The notes beneath the pieces are model-generated. The model searched no databases and was not told the origin of the DNA. It was given only the letters and a program-made list of their open reading frames with translations. A stretch of DNA of 64,000 bases from Plectrocnemia conspersa (lineage: Eukaryota; Arthropoda; Insecta; Trichoptera; Polycentropodidae): the NCBI GenBank assembly GCA_009617715.1, contig VTFK01000537.1:79159-143158 (forward strand), read 5' to 3'. Each line of letters begins with the position of its first letter. Positions within the stretch are counted from its first letter, which is position 1. Both the position numbers and the translations under genes were made by a program. Below, one piece after another: positions 45,101 to 60,100 of this stretch.

Positions 45101-48100
45101 CTGTTCTGGCAGTACTAGATATGGTGAAATATTACGAGGAGACCACGAGCCGATTCTAGATATCTAAAAGTAAAACATTTTAATTAATTATTACGCATAC
45201 TTTTTAAATTTGTAGTTTATGAATAGAAGCTTACTATAGCTCCGTTGTTTTGCTCTCTCAAATCAAACATGTCGGTGACAGGCTCATCGGTGATAATTAT
45301 TGAATTGTCTCTTTGCATGACGCCGGTGAGTTGTGTGGGATGGAAGGATAACGGCAGCTGGTACGTGAATAGATCAGCACTTCTGCATTTAGTTGTCGCA
45401 CCGAAACAGAAGCAAGCGATGCATTCTTGAGGTCGACGAGCTTCACTATAAAATAATAATAAAAAAAATTTTACTTACATAGAAAATTTAATAAAAAAAC
45501 CAGTATAACATTATAATTTAGGTCTTTCAGCATGATTGCTAAATTTTTATTTTTGCTGATATTTTATTATGCCTATCAACTATTTTTTCTAATTAAATAC
45601 TAATTGGAATACGAATATGTGTGGGGGAGGGGGGGCGATTTAACATATTTTTTTTATTTATTCGGGCTAACTAGCCACATGAACGTTAAATGGTAACGAT
45701 TGGGATAACATAAGTATTATTACGGTCATGGCGGTCCACCGTGATGCACATAGGAACACGCAATACTAAGTAAGGCGACCAGATTTTAAACATAACAAAG
45801 AGCACTAAAAATAAAAAAAAATATTGGAAATTTTTGTTCAAGGATAAATTGCTACAGAAGCTAAAAAAATAATTTTTATTCGAAGAGGATAAAGGATAGA
45901 TTTCTGCGAGAGCTAAAAAACAAAGGTCATTTCAGAAATTTAAAATTTATGTTTAAAGGTTTCGCCGAAATTTATTTGAGAAGAAAAAAAGAGGAAAATT
46001 TGATATGGACGCTCGAAAAAATCATTTCAGAAATTTTTGTCCAAGGACAAAGAAGGGCAAAAGGAGGACGGTCCTACGGACGAGGAAGTTCGCCTTTTAT
46101 TTTTTTCCACTATTTAGCACGAAAATGAAAATGATGTCATAATTAGCGTTTCACTTTATCATAATATCATAAAATAATACTTCCAATAAATAAATTAAAA
46201 TTTGCTATTTTAAACATTTTCCGGTCTTCCTGAAACCTTCTAGTACAGAATTTCTAATACGTACACATTGAAGAATCCAGAGGGGCATACGTTTGCCATT
46301 GTCGTGTTGACTAACAAGATTGTATCAGGTGTAGCAAACGAAGAACCACGAGAGTTCAGCGCCTCGCAGGAATAAGCGCCTTCATCTTCTTTCTGTAATT
46401 AGACATGATTTATACATTAACATGAATAATAAAATTGAAAATATTTGTGCATAAGCACTTACCTGAATGTCGGGACAAGTTAGAGTTCCAACTCCATTTA
46501 TGCTGGTTGAAGTGCATTTTTCTGGTATGTGTCTCCAGTTAAGTCTCCAAATGACGAAAGGTATGGGGACTCCGATAGCTACACATCTGATGATCATTAT
46601 TTCTCCTTGCGGCAGTTTGACCATTGGAGGTGGTGGTTTCGATATGTAAATATCAGCTAACAATGCAAATAAATAAGCAATTCATTAATTAGCATTAATC
46701 AATCATTTCCAAATAAAATAAAAGCTAGAGTAATGCTAAATTTGTTGGTTTGAACTGAAAGTAAAAGCAATAACGTGGAGGTAATTGGGTCGGGAAATGG
46801 CCCACGGTTACTATAATGTAATGGTTTATATATTTTGTCTCTTTATATATAAATATACGTACAAGTCAGCCTACTAATTTAATGTGCATATAATTCCATT
46901 GTTTTTTTATAATATTGTAAATAGGCGAATATGTTGTATATAATATTAATTATTTGATTTTAAATATATAATTTTTATCATTTTTTTTAAAAAACAAAAA
47001 GATTAAGAAATATATAATTACTGCAATTCCATTCGTCAGATCGGTCGATGCAGTCAGCTTGGTAGTCACAATGCATGCCCTTCGGAATGCACTGAATACC
47101 ATCGTTACATAGATGCTCGGACGATTTACAGTGCGAGTTGGATCCAGGGTCGGAGCAACTTTCTTCGTCCGATCCATCCTTGCAGTCATCTTCGCCGTCA
47201 CAAACCCAAGACATTAGGATACAGCGTCTGTTACTGCACTCAAATTCGTTTGGTTCGCATTTAGCGAGTGTTTCTAAAAAAATTAATGTTTGAATATAAA
47301 TATTAATTTTTGTTGTTATAAATAAAATAAAATAATACTCACTGCATCCAGATTCATCAGAGCGGTCTCTGCAGTCGAGATTTCCATCGCAAACCTTTTC
47401 CTTTGCTATACAGTCACCATTAGAGCATGTAGCTTCATTATACTTGCACACATTAACAGGTCTGTATTCTTCATGTTTGTCTGAGATAAAAATTATAAAC
47501 CTAATTATTACTGAGACTTCTAATTTATTGTGTAAAAAAACAATACTTACAAGGTTCAACAGTCAAATATACTTTCAATTGATTTCCTGGATAATTAGCA
47601 CCAATTCCTACTGCACGGCATATATAAGATCCCGAGTCAGACATCTGAAATATTTAGATAAGATTAGTAAAAAAAATGTGAGTTTCAAAGAAACTTATTT
47701 AAGTATACTTTTCAAATATAAATGACTTAAAAAATATGTTGTACTCACTTGTACATTTGGCATTACAAGTCTGCCTCTAACATCAGTTGAATTTACAGGT
47801 AGTCTTCCTCCTTCTCTAGACCATTCTACCGGAGATCTCACATAGCTTTCATCTCTGCATTGGAATACAACTTCACCACCTACATTTACATAGTTCAATA
47901 TTAAATCTTTGAAGTATTTGATTCATAAATACATGCATATAAAAATACATTGTTAATTATCATTTTTTTTTATAAAATTATTTACAAACGACTTACCTTT
48001 GTAGAATGGACCTGGTTACACCACGTCATCGATAGATAGAAATTGATATAGAAGAAACGTTAATTATTAGTAAAGATACAATAACTACTGTTAAAACATA

Positions 48101-51100
48101 AAACTAAGGTTGTTATTAATAGGTTTACTTTATATGTGTATATATTTACATATAATGCTAGGGTAAATCAATAAAGTAAGCAATTTATGTATTATTATGC
48201 AAGAAAAATGTAACACATTTGTTACTTTTGGGTTTTGTTATCATTATTGATATTTAGAGAAGCAAAATATCATAGAATATCGTGGACAATAATTTATATG
48301 TTAACTTTATTGACTGTTAATTTGTATATTTTACTTTGTTATCTTTTTTTAATACAAAATATGCTAGTGAAAGCTACGAGTAAAATAAGTAGGCAGTACT
48401 GAGTTGATACACAAATTGTCTTTGCTTTAGATTTACTCACACATGTTTACATAAAAAAATATTATATACATATAATTAGTTATTATAATAAAAAATAATA
48501 TAATAAAATTGTTATTAACTACAGTATTATTAACAAAACACAATGATTTATCAGACGAAATAAAAATACTCACTCTCTTTTATGACTTGTTGGTTCGGAT
48601 ATGTTTTCAGGTTTAATGATGGCAGTCCCGGTGATTCTGTGTTAAATAGAATATGATTTATAAAGTTTTTTAAGTCATGGAAATCGGTACACATTTTAAA
48701 ATAACTTACGTGTTACTGGAATTTGAGGTTGGCAAGATGGCGGTTCGTCGGAACCATCCCTGCAATCTCTGATGTTATTACAGATGAGTGAATTAGGAAT
48801 GCATTCTCCAGAATCCACGCAACTCCATTCATTAGGCCGACAGACTGAAAGATATTGTTCAGAAAATTATATTACAAATTGCAAGTTATAAGATCCAGAT
48901 ATCATCTTGATATATTTATTAAGTTCCTGAATAAGTCACATTTAAATAGTTGTACTCAAGACCAAAATTTGTATTGGAAATGATATCGTCATTTTACCAT
49001 ATTTTAGGATGTTAAGAGATCTAATATTAAAGTGACGTAACTTTTGCAGCAACCTAATATAAACATTAATATATTATGTTTTTGTAGACCTACATGGTCT
49101 AGAAGTGGGGGTTAAGAAACATTTAGGGTCAAACGGTCTGTTAGTACAGTCGTCAACTGAAATGAAAGTTTAATTTTAGTTTAAAGTGTTCGAATAAAGT
49201 AACGATTAAGTAAAAATTTATAATAATAATAATAAAATATAATAAAATCACACCAATTAGTATAGCATTTTACACAATTACATACTTCTGAAAAAATGGT
49301 ATACTAAATATACATACTATGCTATTAAAAATGAAAACAATGATCTACTGTCTTAACTGTTTATAATTATGGATTATAACTACATTTTTATGTATATGTG
49401 TGTTTTGAAAAACGTTGTTTTGTGTATTACTGTAATCGTTGATTGAATCCTGTAAATTGTAACAAATGTACCTAAACAACACCAGCAACATAACTACTAA
49501 ACGATTCATTCAAAACTATTTCTTCTTCGCTCGTTGGGATTGGGTTATAAAATCTATGAGGTTTTAACAAAATGCATATAATAATAAAATGTTTATAAAT
49601 ATATATTACAGTATTTTTAATTAATATTAAAAAGACGAATCAAAAACGTTAGGTAGCAAGTCAAACGATGCTAAGAACGCTAGACATTTTAATATATAGG
49701 ATAAATAAAATTGTAATCACATTGTACTTTACTCCTAAATATTTTTTTACCGATACTCACGCAGGGGTCTTAATTCAGAAACAATCATAGATGTCATAAA
49801 AATGCATTGTGATGTGTATATATGATGTTTTCGCAAACTAGTAATTAATAATGTTTAAACTGTATGGTAAAGAAATACATTAAAAAGTTACTATTAGTGT
49901 TGTAGATCTTGATAACATTTCAGAATCACAAAGAAATAGGATTTTGATTATTACACAGTGAAGATATCCATTAAAGATTTTTCATACTATGAAAGCGAAT
50001 TCATCCTTTATAACTATTTGTAAATTTTTTGCTAGGGTTATTGTCCACGATGCATTTTTTATGATGACATTTGCGACGATTAGACATCGTAGAGGTAAAC
50101 CAGTTGTAATTACAAAGTGGCATCATGCGATTTAACATATTTATGAAAGACATATTATATGTATTTGTAATGAGTTATTGTTAAGTCATATAGAGACGTT
50201 ATGAAAAAATGTAAGTATTATATGTATATGTAAAATTACACGCTGTTTTGAAATCTGTCATAATTTTTTTTCTATATGTTCTCATTTTTAATTAAAAGTT
50301 TCAATAAAACATCTAATCAACAATATCTAAGAACAAGTAATTTTTTACGTCTTAATCATGCAGCGAATTAAGCGTGTAATTGTTGATATACATCGAAATA
50401 TTTTATCATTACTTATTATAACTTGTTTTCCGATGTCCAATGTCTGTTCAAAATAATAAAAAATAAAAAAAAACCCTGCGTTAAATCCAAATTACTTAAT
50501 AAACATGCTCGAGTCTGATATAATAAAAAAAATAGTAAAACTTTTTTGCATATGTAACAATAAAAATATCATGCTAATTTTGCATTATAAGTTCACGTAG
50601 TACGCTGAAAAGAATATAATGTGCTACTTTTCACATTGGTTATTAGTATTAAAAAGATCAAATATGCTTTTCTAGAGAAAATAAATTTTACTTATTTAAG
50701 CTCTTTCCAAATATTCTGTAACGTTTCTTTTGAAACTTTAAATAATTATTTTTTCAAGGTCCTCTTAAAACTATTTTTTAATATTTCCTTTGAATTTCAT
50801 CTTCTCTTCCAATTCAAAATCAGCGAATTTTTTGTTGGATAACTTTTATATATTTATGTTGTATGTTTCTTAAATTGTTTTTCCCATCCGTTCATCTAAA
50901 ATCTCTATAGTAATATAACATGATCTCTAATTCGTATAGTGATGATTCATCTTCAGTATCATACTAATGTGTAGTATACACGTTTATTAAAGTGCAAATT
51001 ATTATTATGTACAAATTTTGTGCAATAATATATATACAATGATGGATCGTTATGTGTCATAGATTCGTATCTAGGTTGACTCGAGTTTATATCCCGGTGG

Positions 51101-54100
51101 TTCGAAGGTAACAGCTAGACTGGACCAAAAATCTGATATTTAAAGAGGAAAGGCTGATTGCCTGGCAAAGTTTTTTTGCATAAATAAGTAACGATTTGGG
51201 ATAAGATATTGGTTATAAATTTAATCGGGTGTCGGATGGCTTAAGTGCATTTTTTCATACAAAATCCTCCATTAATCAAAAGCACATGCTAGAATATTTT
51301 TCATCTGTTGACTTATGATGGTCGCTACAATTTCAAATATTAAATTGTTTTGTTTAAATTTAAATTCAATATTAAAATTATATTAATAATAACCAATGTG
51401 TTAAGTGGAATATCACTGTTATACTTTTCAGTTTTTGTTTGCTACTGTACTTCCTGTCGATGCAAAGCAAAAGTGGCACTCGTTTTTGTTTCTATTTTTA
51501 AAATTCAAACAGTCATCTTTTGAAAGTGGCAATATGAATAAGATCCGTGCAAAAAAGTTTTACTGCAATCGCGTTTCATCGCCAACTCGGTTTCATTTGT
51601 ATGGGGGTGGGGGTCAGGGTCTATGTTAGCATGCATTTGTTCCGGTACCAGAGTTAAAACAATTTTGTTCGTCTGAAAAGTCGCGGCAATCGTATACATT
51701 GTCGCAACGCCTGACGTGCGGCACACAGTCGCCGTTGTCGCAGCCGAATTCGAATCCCGGCACCGGTTCAAGGGCTGGACTGGCGACCCTAGCGACAGAT
51801 AACATGGCGAAAGCCTCACCTGGATTATGGCCGACGAAGTGTGACTTGATCGCACGACGGGATTTGGGAATCAGGGTATTTTTTTAGTCGTACGCCTTAA
51901 CATCACATCATACCAGCTCGAGGGCACCGTGCGTTTATACAATCTTATGCGTGAATACCGAAGTCGACAAGTTCATGTTATTAAACTGGCACAACAAAAT
52001 GTTCAGATTTCTTAATTTTAATGACTCGTACCTACTTTTTAAGATGCCCTTTTTGAATTTTCACTTAATTAAAATATCTTATATTTGAATAAACATTTTT
52101 TACACACATTCTTAATTCAATGTTTCATTGCAATATATTTTTTTGTTGCCAAAAAAGAAGATAAACCCTAATGTGCTACTTAAGTTGTTCAATGCAATTT
52201 ATGGTAAAGGTGTTGTAGACAGTTTTTGGTTTCTGCGAATGCTTGAGAAGTAAAGGTCTTTTAAATATACATATTTTAACACAATGTTATTGCGATATAG
52301 ACAACGTTATTCGCTTGTGTTTCATTGACTTTAAGAATGCGTTTAATCAAGAAGCAGGGGTCAGTAAACTAAGGCCCGCGGGCCAAATCCATACAGCTGC
52401 CTGTTTTAATTTAAACCACGAGCTAGGAATAGATGTTAATTTTTCACTTTTCAAAATTTCAAAGTATGTGCTATAACAGCTCACCGTCAAGTTTAAGATA
52501 TGCGAGATATGATTGTAAATGGTGCTTATATTGCTTTGCATTCCACTGTGACGTTACGCAGTTATAATTCGACATCGTTTTTAGTGACGTCTTTTATTCT
52601 CATTTTATTCCCCGTCTTGTCGTTATCAAAGCAAGAAAAAAAGAGACTAGTGGACTTTGAATGTCATTCTTTTAAAGCAGAGTAGAGTGTAAATTATGTT
52701 GTTATCGAATTAGATAGTCTGTACTAAAATAATACAATATACGTCGTCATTACCAGAATGAGTACTCGACACGATATTCACAATTTGCAGTGAAGCTACG
52801 ATCAGAAAGCTGAAAAGTTTTAACACGGAATTTTTATCACAACGTATATTTTCCACAAACTAAAGCTAAAATAGTTTCACGAGTAGCTAATTTATTAACT
52901 AATAAAATTAAGTCAATTACCAATGGTGAATTAATAAAGAGTAACATCAATAGCCAATTTAATAGCTACATAAATTAATTTAAAACTTTTTCACTCTCAA
53001 CATCCTTGATAAATCCAGATTTTACCAAAAGCACGTAATGCCAAATACATAAAATAATTAGGTAAAAATGATAATGGTAAGTAACTATTTTAAAGGCTTA
53101 TGCAAACACTTATTTACTGGTTTGTACTATATTGAATTGAAAATGAAAATATGGTGTACATTTAGGAGCCACTGGCCTTACAGATATTGCCAAGTTGCTG
53201 CTGTATACTAATAATAAAAAGCAAGAGTTTGAATAAGTGACGTATTGTAGAATGATATTGACATACTGAGCATCACTTAATAAAGAAAACAGTTAATAAA
53301 AGAGGATCACGCCAACTTTTTAGAGCTTTGTCAATTCGATGTGTACAGCGAAACATAGATTTGATAGAAAGAATCTGAACGAATGCGATTATCAAGATTT
53401 AATTAATTATAATCTAGCTAAGTTTTAATCCTATTCATAAATGATATACAATATTTAGATTTATCATTAAATATCTAAGTTTCAATATAACGATAAAATC
53501 TAACGTTTCAAATCTAATAAATATTATAAAATGTTTTCTTCTGGAAATATTTAGTCAAGTTGTAAACCTATTTTAAAATGAATTGAAAACGTTAAGTAGT
53601 TTTTTATAGATGAACCATTTTGTCTATCATTTAAATTCCTAAATAGTAATGTCCAATTTGAACCATTAACTTTTAAAAAATATTTAAAAAAATCAGAACG
53701 AAGCAAAAATTATATTTAAAACCCAAAAAGTTGAGGGTCCGGTATTCGCACACTCGCTAGCTTCGGTACCTCACGATAGTGAGGTACCGACAGCTAGTAT
53801 AGTAAATTATTTTAGTGTATCGTAATTTACAATTTAAGCGTTGTAAATATGGTAAGACATGTGTATCATCGATCCATTGAGGAGCTTGAGGACCTAGTAC
53901 ACTTGAGCATGTTTCTTTGATCTCGTTGCCAAATAATGAGGGTAAATCGCAACATTAAATGAGTTTAGGATATGAAATGCACCTTATTTTATTAACTAAA
54001 ATCAATTACATGATTTTCAGTATTTTTAAAAAAACTATAAAATGGACCATAATTTATATAAAAAAATAACGTATAAATCGATTTATCTTATTTTTACGGC

Positions 54101-57100
54101 AACATATATAGAAAACACATCAGCCATCGCTTCTAAATTACGTTTGATTTAGATTTTTTTAATTGAACACCTGATAAGTTTTTCATCTTTTTTGACAAAT
54201 CCATTACTAATACTAATACTCGAAGGAACAATGAAACATATTGAATTTAGAATTTATGTAAAAATTTAAGTGACGTATATAACACAAATTACAATAATGA
54301 CATATGTTACTTACATCCGGTGCAGCTCAATTCGTCACTTCCATCTTCACAGTCATCAACTCCGTCACAGAATTTGCTAGCTGGGTAGCAAGTTCTGTGA
54401 GTAGAGCACATCAGTTGGCCCTCATCGCAGGACTGCAATAATGAAAAAAAAAAAAAAAAAAAATTTGACTTATAGATCTTAGTTAATATAATTCAATTCG
54501 ATTTCCCTGCTGCTATTCATTTTTTGCATGAACGCTTTCAATCACAATATTGCGATCATCTTCAGCTGCTGAATCGAATGGAATGTTTCTTCTTTTCGTC
54601 GTAACAATCTTAGTCCATCTTTACAAAAATCGACTGGCCCCCGATGTTGCATACACATTGTTCTTCCAAATATATGAGGATTGACTGCAACATTGTGGTC
54701 CAATCGATTTTTGCAACGATGGACTAGAATTGTTGCAACGAAAAGAAGAAACAAATAGTAGCTAAATATAATCTATCGTGGTAATTAGTAATTAAGTATA
54801 ATCTAACGTATCTATTTAATGAAAATATTAGGTAATGTTTTCAGTAAATAACTATAGGTTTAATATATTTTATTATGTTTCTTCTGAAATTCCTAGTATA
54901 CGTCAAAATCTAAAATATTTAGAACCATAATACGGAAAATTTATTACCAGCTACTATTTACACGATCGGAACAAAAAGGATACGACACTAAAGGCAGTTT
55001 GAAAGTTTGTTTGTTTAAGGTACTAAGAGAGTTTTGTGTATCATTACTTACCGAGCAGTTTTCTTCATCTTCGCCGCTGCTGCAGTCTTGTCGATTATCG
55101 CATCTCTTTGATTCATCGAGGCACCTTCCGTCGCAAAATAGTTGATCACAATCTAAACAAAAGTAAGGAAAAAAAGTTAAATACCATACAGTTACTGATT
55201 TATCTTTAATCGGTTTGATTTTATAAATGATCATCAGTTGCTACAATAGGGAGCGATATTTTTTCAACTTCTCTTACGAAACTGTGAGATTTAAAATTGT
55301 GAATTTGTGAATTGTTTCTTAATCATTGGTTTTATTTAAACTAAGATATGATTTTAAATCTAGTTGATTTCCCAAAACCTGCATATTCTTCCTATATCTA
55401 TAATCTAGTAATACGCAGAACTACGTCAATGATTCTGATATCGTAGCAAGAATAACTATACCTGGTGGGTTAACTGAGACTTGGCAATTTGGAGGTTCAT
55501 CAGAGCCGTCTCTGCAATCCGGAGTGCCATCGCAATAAATCGATTCAGGAATGCATTCCGAGGAAGTACAGCGCCACTCATCCGTTTGGCAATCTAATAA
55601 CAGTTTTTATATTATTAATTATAATTTATAAGAAATCCGATACATAAGATAGTTTGCATTAGTCTGATTAGTTTGCTAGGAAAATATTTATAGTTTTAAA
55701 CCATCAAATTAAACTACACTATTCTCAGCTAATATTCAACCTTTTATTGGTTCATTGTGCGATGTGTGACAAATTATATTGTCTTAAAAAATACACTTTT
55801 CATCGCACCTCATATTTATATAAACTCTTGTTATAAGATTAAATATTTTTTTAGTAAATTACATTTACATTTATTAGTTTAAAAAAGAAAATTAAAAAGA
55901 TAAAATAAGACTAATATAGTAAAAAAACCATAAGTTTAATTAGGGTAAAATAAAAAAAAAATACTATTTATAACTAATGGCTGCTCAAAATTAAATTTAT
56001 GCCTCTAAATCAAGATGTGCTTAGGCATTTATGTTTATACTTAAATTTAAGATTGTTTTTATTGTAGTTATCGATTCTGGAGATTAGGTATGATTGTGGA
56101 AATGTTATTTTATTGTTAGTATTAAGAATTTTCTATGATTTTTTTAAGGTTAGTATAAAAAGGTGTATTATATATTATTTTTATTGCTTTCTTTTGAATG
56201 ACTTGAAGTTTAGAAAAAAATGATTATGGTGCAATGACATCAGTCTGTACTAAATACAATATACATCGTCATTACCAGATTAAGCACTCGAAAATATCAT
56301 AAAAGTTAAAAAGTTTAAAACGGATTATTTTATCACAGCGCATTTTACGCAAAAATAAAATCAGCATAGCTAAATTAGCTACTTGTAGTGAATTAATACC
56401 ACGTGTATGATTTATAAGATACTCAAGGGCTTTATATTTAGATAATTAATAGTTTTTTTTATATACAGCATCAATAATTATTTACTGTTTTCGTAATTAA
56501 ATCGTAGTTAATTTTGTAGTTAGGTTAAAGTGCATAACAAAATTCATAACGGCAATATTTTGGATTTCATTCTAACCGCACGAACTATCTCCATTTGTTA
56601 CATTTGTTATTTTATTAGACATTTTAAATGATTTAGAACTGTGTGATTATTAACATATAACTTTTGTGAAAGCTTCAAGCTCAACGCCTTCAGTTGTTCA
56701 TAGTCAACTGAAGAAAGAAGACTACGATATTCTTTATTTTTAGAACATCCTGTACGATTCTTAATCGCGTTTAATCCAATAGCATTTTTTTAGTTTACGA
56801 GCAGTTACACGAAAATAGTAAATAAAAAATAAATAAAACGAAGAAAACTAACCACAATTATATTCATCAGAGCCATCTTCACAATCTGGATTATTGTTAC
56901 AGACATCACTAAACAAAATACACTCTCCACTATCGCAGTGATATTGGTCACTCGGACATGCTAATTGTTATAAAAATTAAAATAAAAAAAAAAACAAAAA
57001 AATTAGTAACAAACAAAAAAAATATTTTAAATTAAAAAACAATACCTTGAGGAGGGCAATTCAATTCGTCAGATTCGTCTTCACAATCAGTTACATTGTT

Positions 57101-60100
57101 GCAGCGTTCATTAATAGATATACACGTTCCGGTGTAGCACCTGAAACAAAATGATAGTAATGAATATCATAAATAAATAAAATAAAGAAAAAAACATGGA
57201 TGTGTTAGTAATGCGCTCGAGCTAGTGCATAATTTTAATCGCCTTATATCAACAATTAAAATTTCGCTTATTACAATTTAGTACCCAGCTTTTGGAATAG
57301 AAACAAAAAAAAAACATTTTTTTTTGTTTCTATTCCTGCTATTGAAATGGTCTGTACACTGTACCTGAATTCATCGTTGTCACATGTACAATCTCTCTCA
57401 TCTACGCCATCATCGCAATCTCTAATTGAATCGCACACCTTAGAATTGTCAATGCACGTGCCATTGCCGCATCTAAATGGGCATCTATCGGGATTTACTG
57501 TAAAAATAAGTAGAAGACAATGTGTAAGATATGGATAAAAATATCAAAAATATTTTTTTAAGATATTTTGAATAATTTATAGTAATTCTCAAGAGAAGAA
57601 GCTTTTTTAAATTCAATTAATTGTTTTCATTGATCGGTTTATGATTATGATAATAATATAATGTCATTTTTAAATCATTTAGCAAATAAAGAACGTTATA
57701 TATGATTTTGATTCAAAAATCTTTTTGTGTAAGTATTATTAAAAAGTAGTGATTGTTATTGGGTTATTTTTAATTTAATGTTTAAATATTAATTAAATTA
57801 CACAATTCAAATTATATATTAATAATTAATTACAGATTACACGATTTTTTGAAATCGGTTAATCGGTTAACCGGTTAATTATACAATTCGATACATTAAA
57901 AAAATACAAATGTAATTATAATTAAAATTATATAATACGCAGCTGCTGAATTTTTTAATATTAAGATGCAAACATTTGATCGCAGCGCAATCGATGATTA
58001 CACTGTACAACATTATATTTGCCGCAGGGATAAGATAACTCGTTTTTTTTTTATTTTTGAAAATTTTTGACGAAATTAATTGCTTTTAAATATTTAAAAA
58101 TACATATAGATTTTATCTTATATGATAATTATGACTTTTAAAATAATATAAATTTTTAATTGTTGACGAGGAAAGTAACATATTGCATATTAATAAATTG
58201 TGTATGTACGAGCAAAGTCGTGCGAAGGAGGGGGGGGGGGGGCAAAGAAGCGACGATTTTGGGTGTCAAAATCAGAGGGCGCCTAAATCTTCATTATAAA
58301 ATTAAGTTTTAAATATAAGCTTTAAGCTGGTAATAGAAAAATATATTGAAAGCTATAATAAACGCCATTTTTATTTTGCTGAAAATAATTTAATGTCATT
58401 TATAGCACTTTTTTTTAAGCTATTTATTTAATAAATAATTACCCAGAAATGCATTGCCATGTTGAAGCCGGAATAAAAATTAATAACTCTAAATGTCAGT
58501 GAGATGAGGAAAATTATTTTGAATGTAATTCATAAAGCAAAGTACATTATGCAAACAATATCTAGAGATTTTGAATGTTCTAGAGGACATTATACAAATG
58601 AGAAAAAAAATATAAAGCAACTAAAAGATATCAACTTTATATGCAGTTTCAACAGAAAAAAACCATAAATGTTTCTAAATTTAAAGAAATAGAATAATCA
58701 CAAATAAAAAAGAAAAGTTTGACTTTTCAACAAAAAGGGTAGATCTAGCTCATTGGATGTATACTATATATTTAAGGAAGAAAGGAAATGATAATTTGCA
58801 AAGCCATGTGAATATAAAGCTTTTGTTAAATATGGCTACTTGAATAAGTTGAGTAATTCCATAATATATAAACAGACGTTGTAAGTAACACAAGAATCGA
58901 GCAACTAAACTGGATATTCGATAAACTTTAGAAGGTGTCACAAGATTTTGCATTTCTTACTGGTTTAAATATGATATCGCTTGATGAAACTGAGCTGAGT
59001 AGATATTCTAAATTTAAGTTAGTCAAAAACTACTTAAGATCTTCAATGGCTCAAGAACGATTGAGAAATGTGTGTATACCTTTCATTATAAACAATTTTT
59101 ATACAAACAATAGGCGAGAAAACTAGATTTTTTACCATAGGTGGTTGTGAAAATTAAAAACATAATTATAACTTAGTTAAAATTAGTTCTGGAGTAAAAA
59201 TAAGACGGTAATAAGGTGATTTTTCGGTTCTTAGTGACAAAAATACTGTGTATGATATTTTACTGAAGACGTAACAAGAGGCCCTCTAATGATAGAAATC
59301 TATATTTTATTATTTATTTATAGAAGTCTAAATGTTTGTGTCATATGTTTATACAAGGTCCAATATATAAATTGACATATGTGTCAGAAGCTGTATGCTT
59401 AATTTCAGTTTATTTTTTCTTGTCAATTTAATTGTATCCAAACAAAAACTAACGAAAGTTTATTAGTAATAATTCTTAGGTAGGGTTGGGAGATAAATTC
59501 AGACTTTGCCATGGGCGAATTATTTTCTTTGCACATCTCTCTGTATGAGTATCATATATAATTTCAAAAGTAGATTATCTATCATAACTACAAATAAATT
59601 TTAAATAAAAAAATATAAAATGGTAATTTTGCAACATGTCAGGCGTTAGTCCAACTCAACAACTACTAAGTAGTGGTACACGGTTAAACTAGTGACTGTA
59701 TATTTTAAATCTGTATGATCTGCTAAGATTATTCTGATGTAAAAAGCCAAAAATTGACAAAATTTGAATGTCTTGTTTTGTTTTTATTTTATATCAAACA
59801 AATTTAATTATTGATTTATTTATTGTAAATCTTCTGTTGCCAATAGATGTCACTATGCACAATTGTATTTTAATTATCCATCACAGTATTTATGTGACAG
59901 TATTTATCATCTCCTAGACACGATAAAATTCATATGGAATACGAGCTCAGGTATTTCAGGTATAAGTCTATTGTGCTAGTTGTGTATTATTATTGGATAT
60001 AATTACGTAAGCAGAATATTTACATATAAGATTTGTTGCAAACTTATTTAAAAAAATATTATATTTATATAGAAAGCAAATGTTATTTATGTAAATAATA

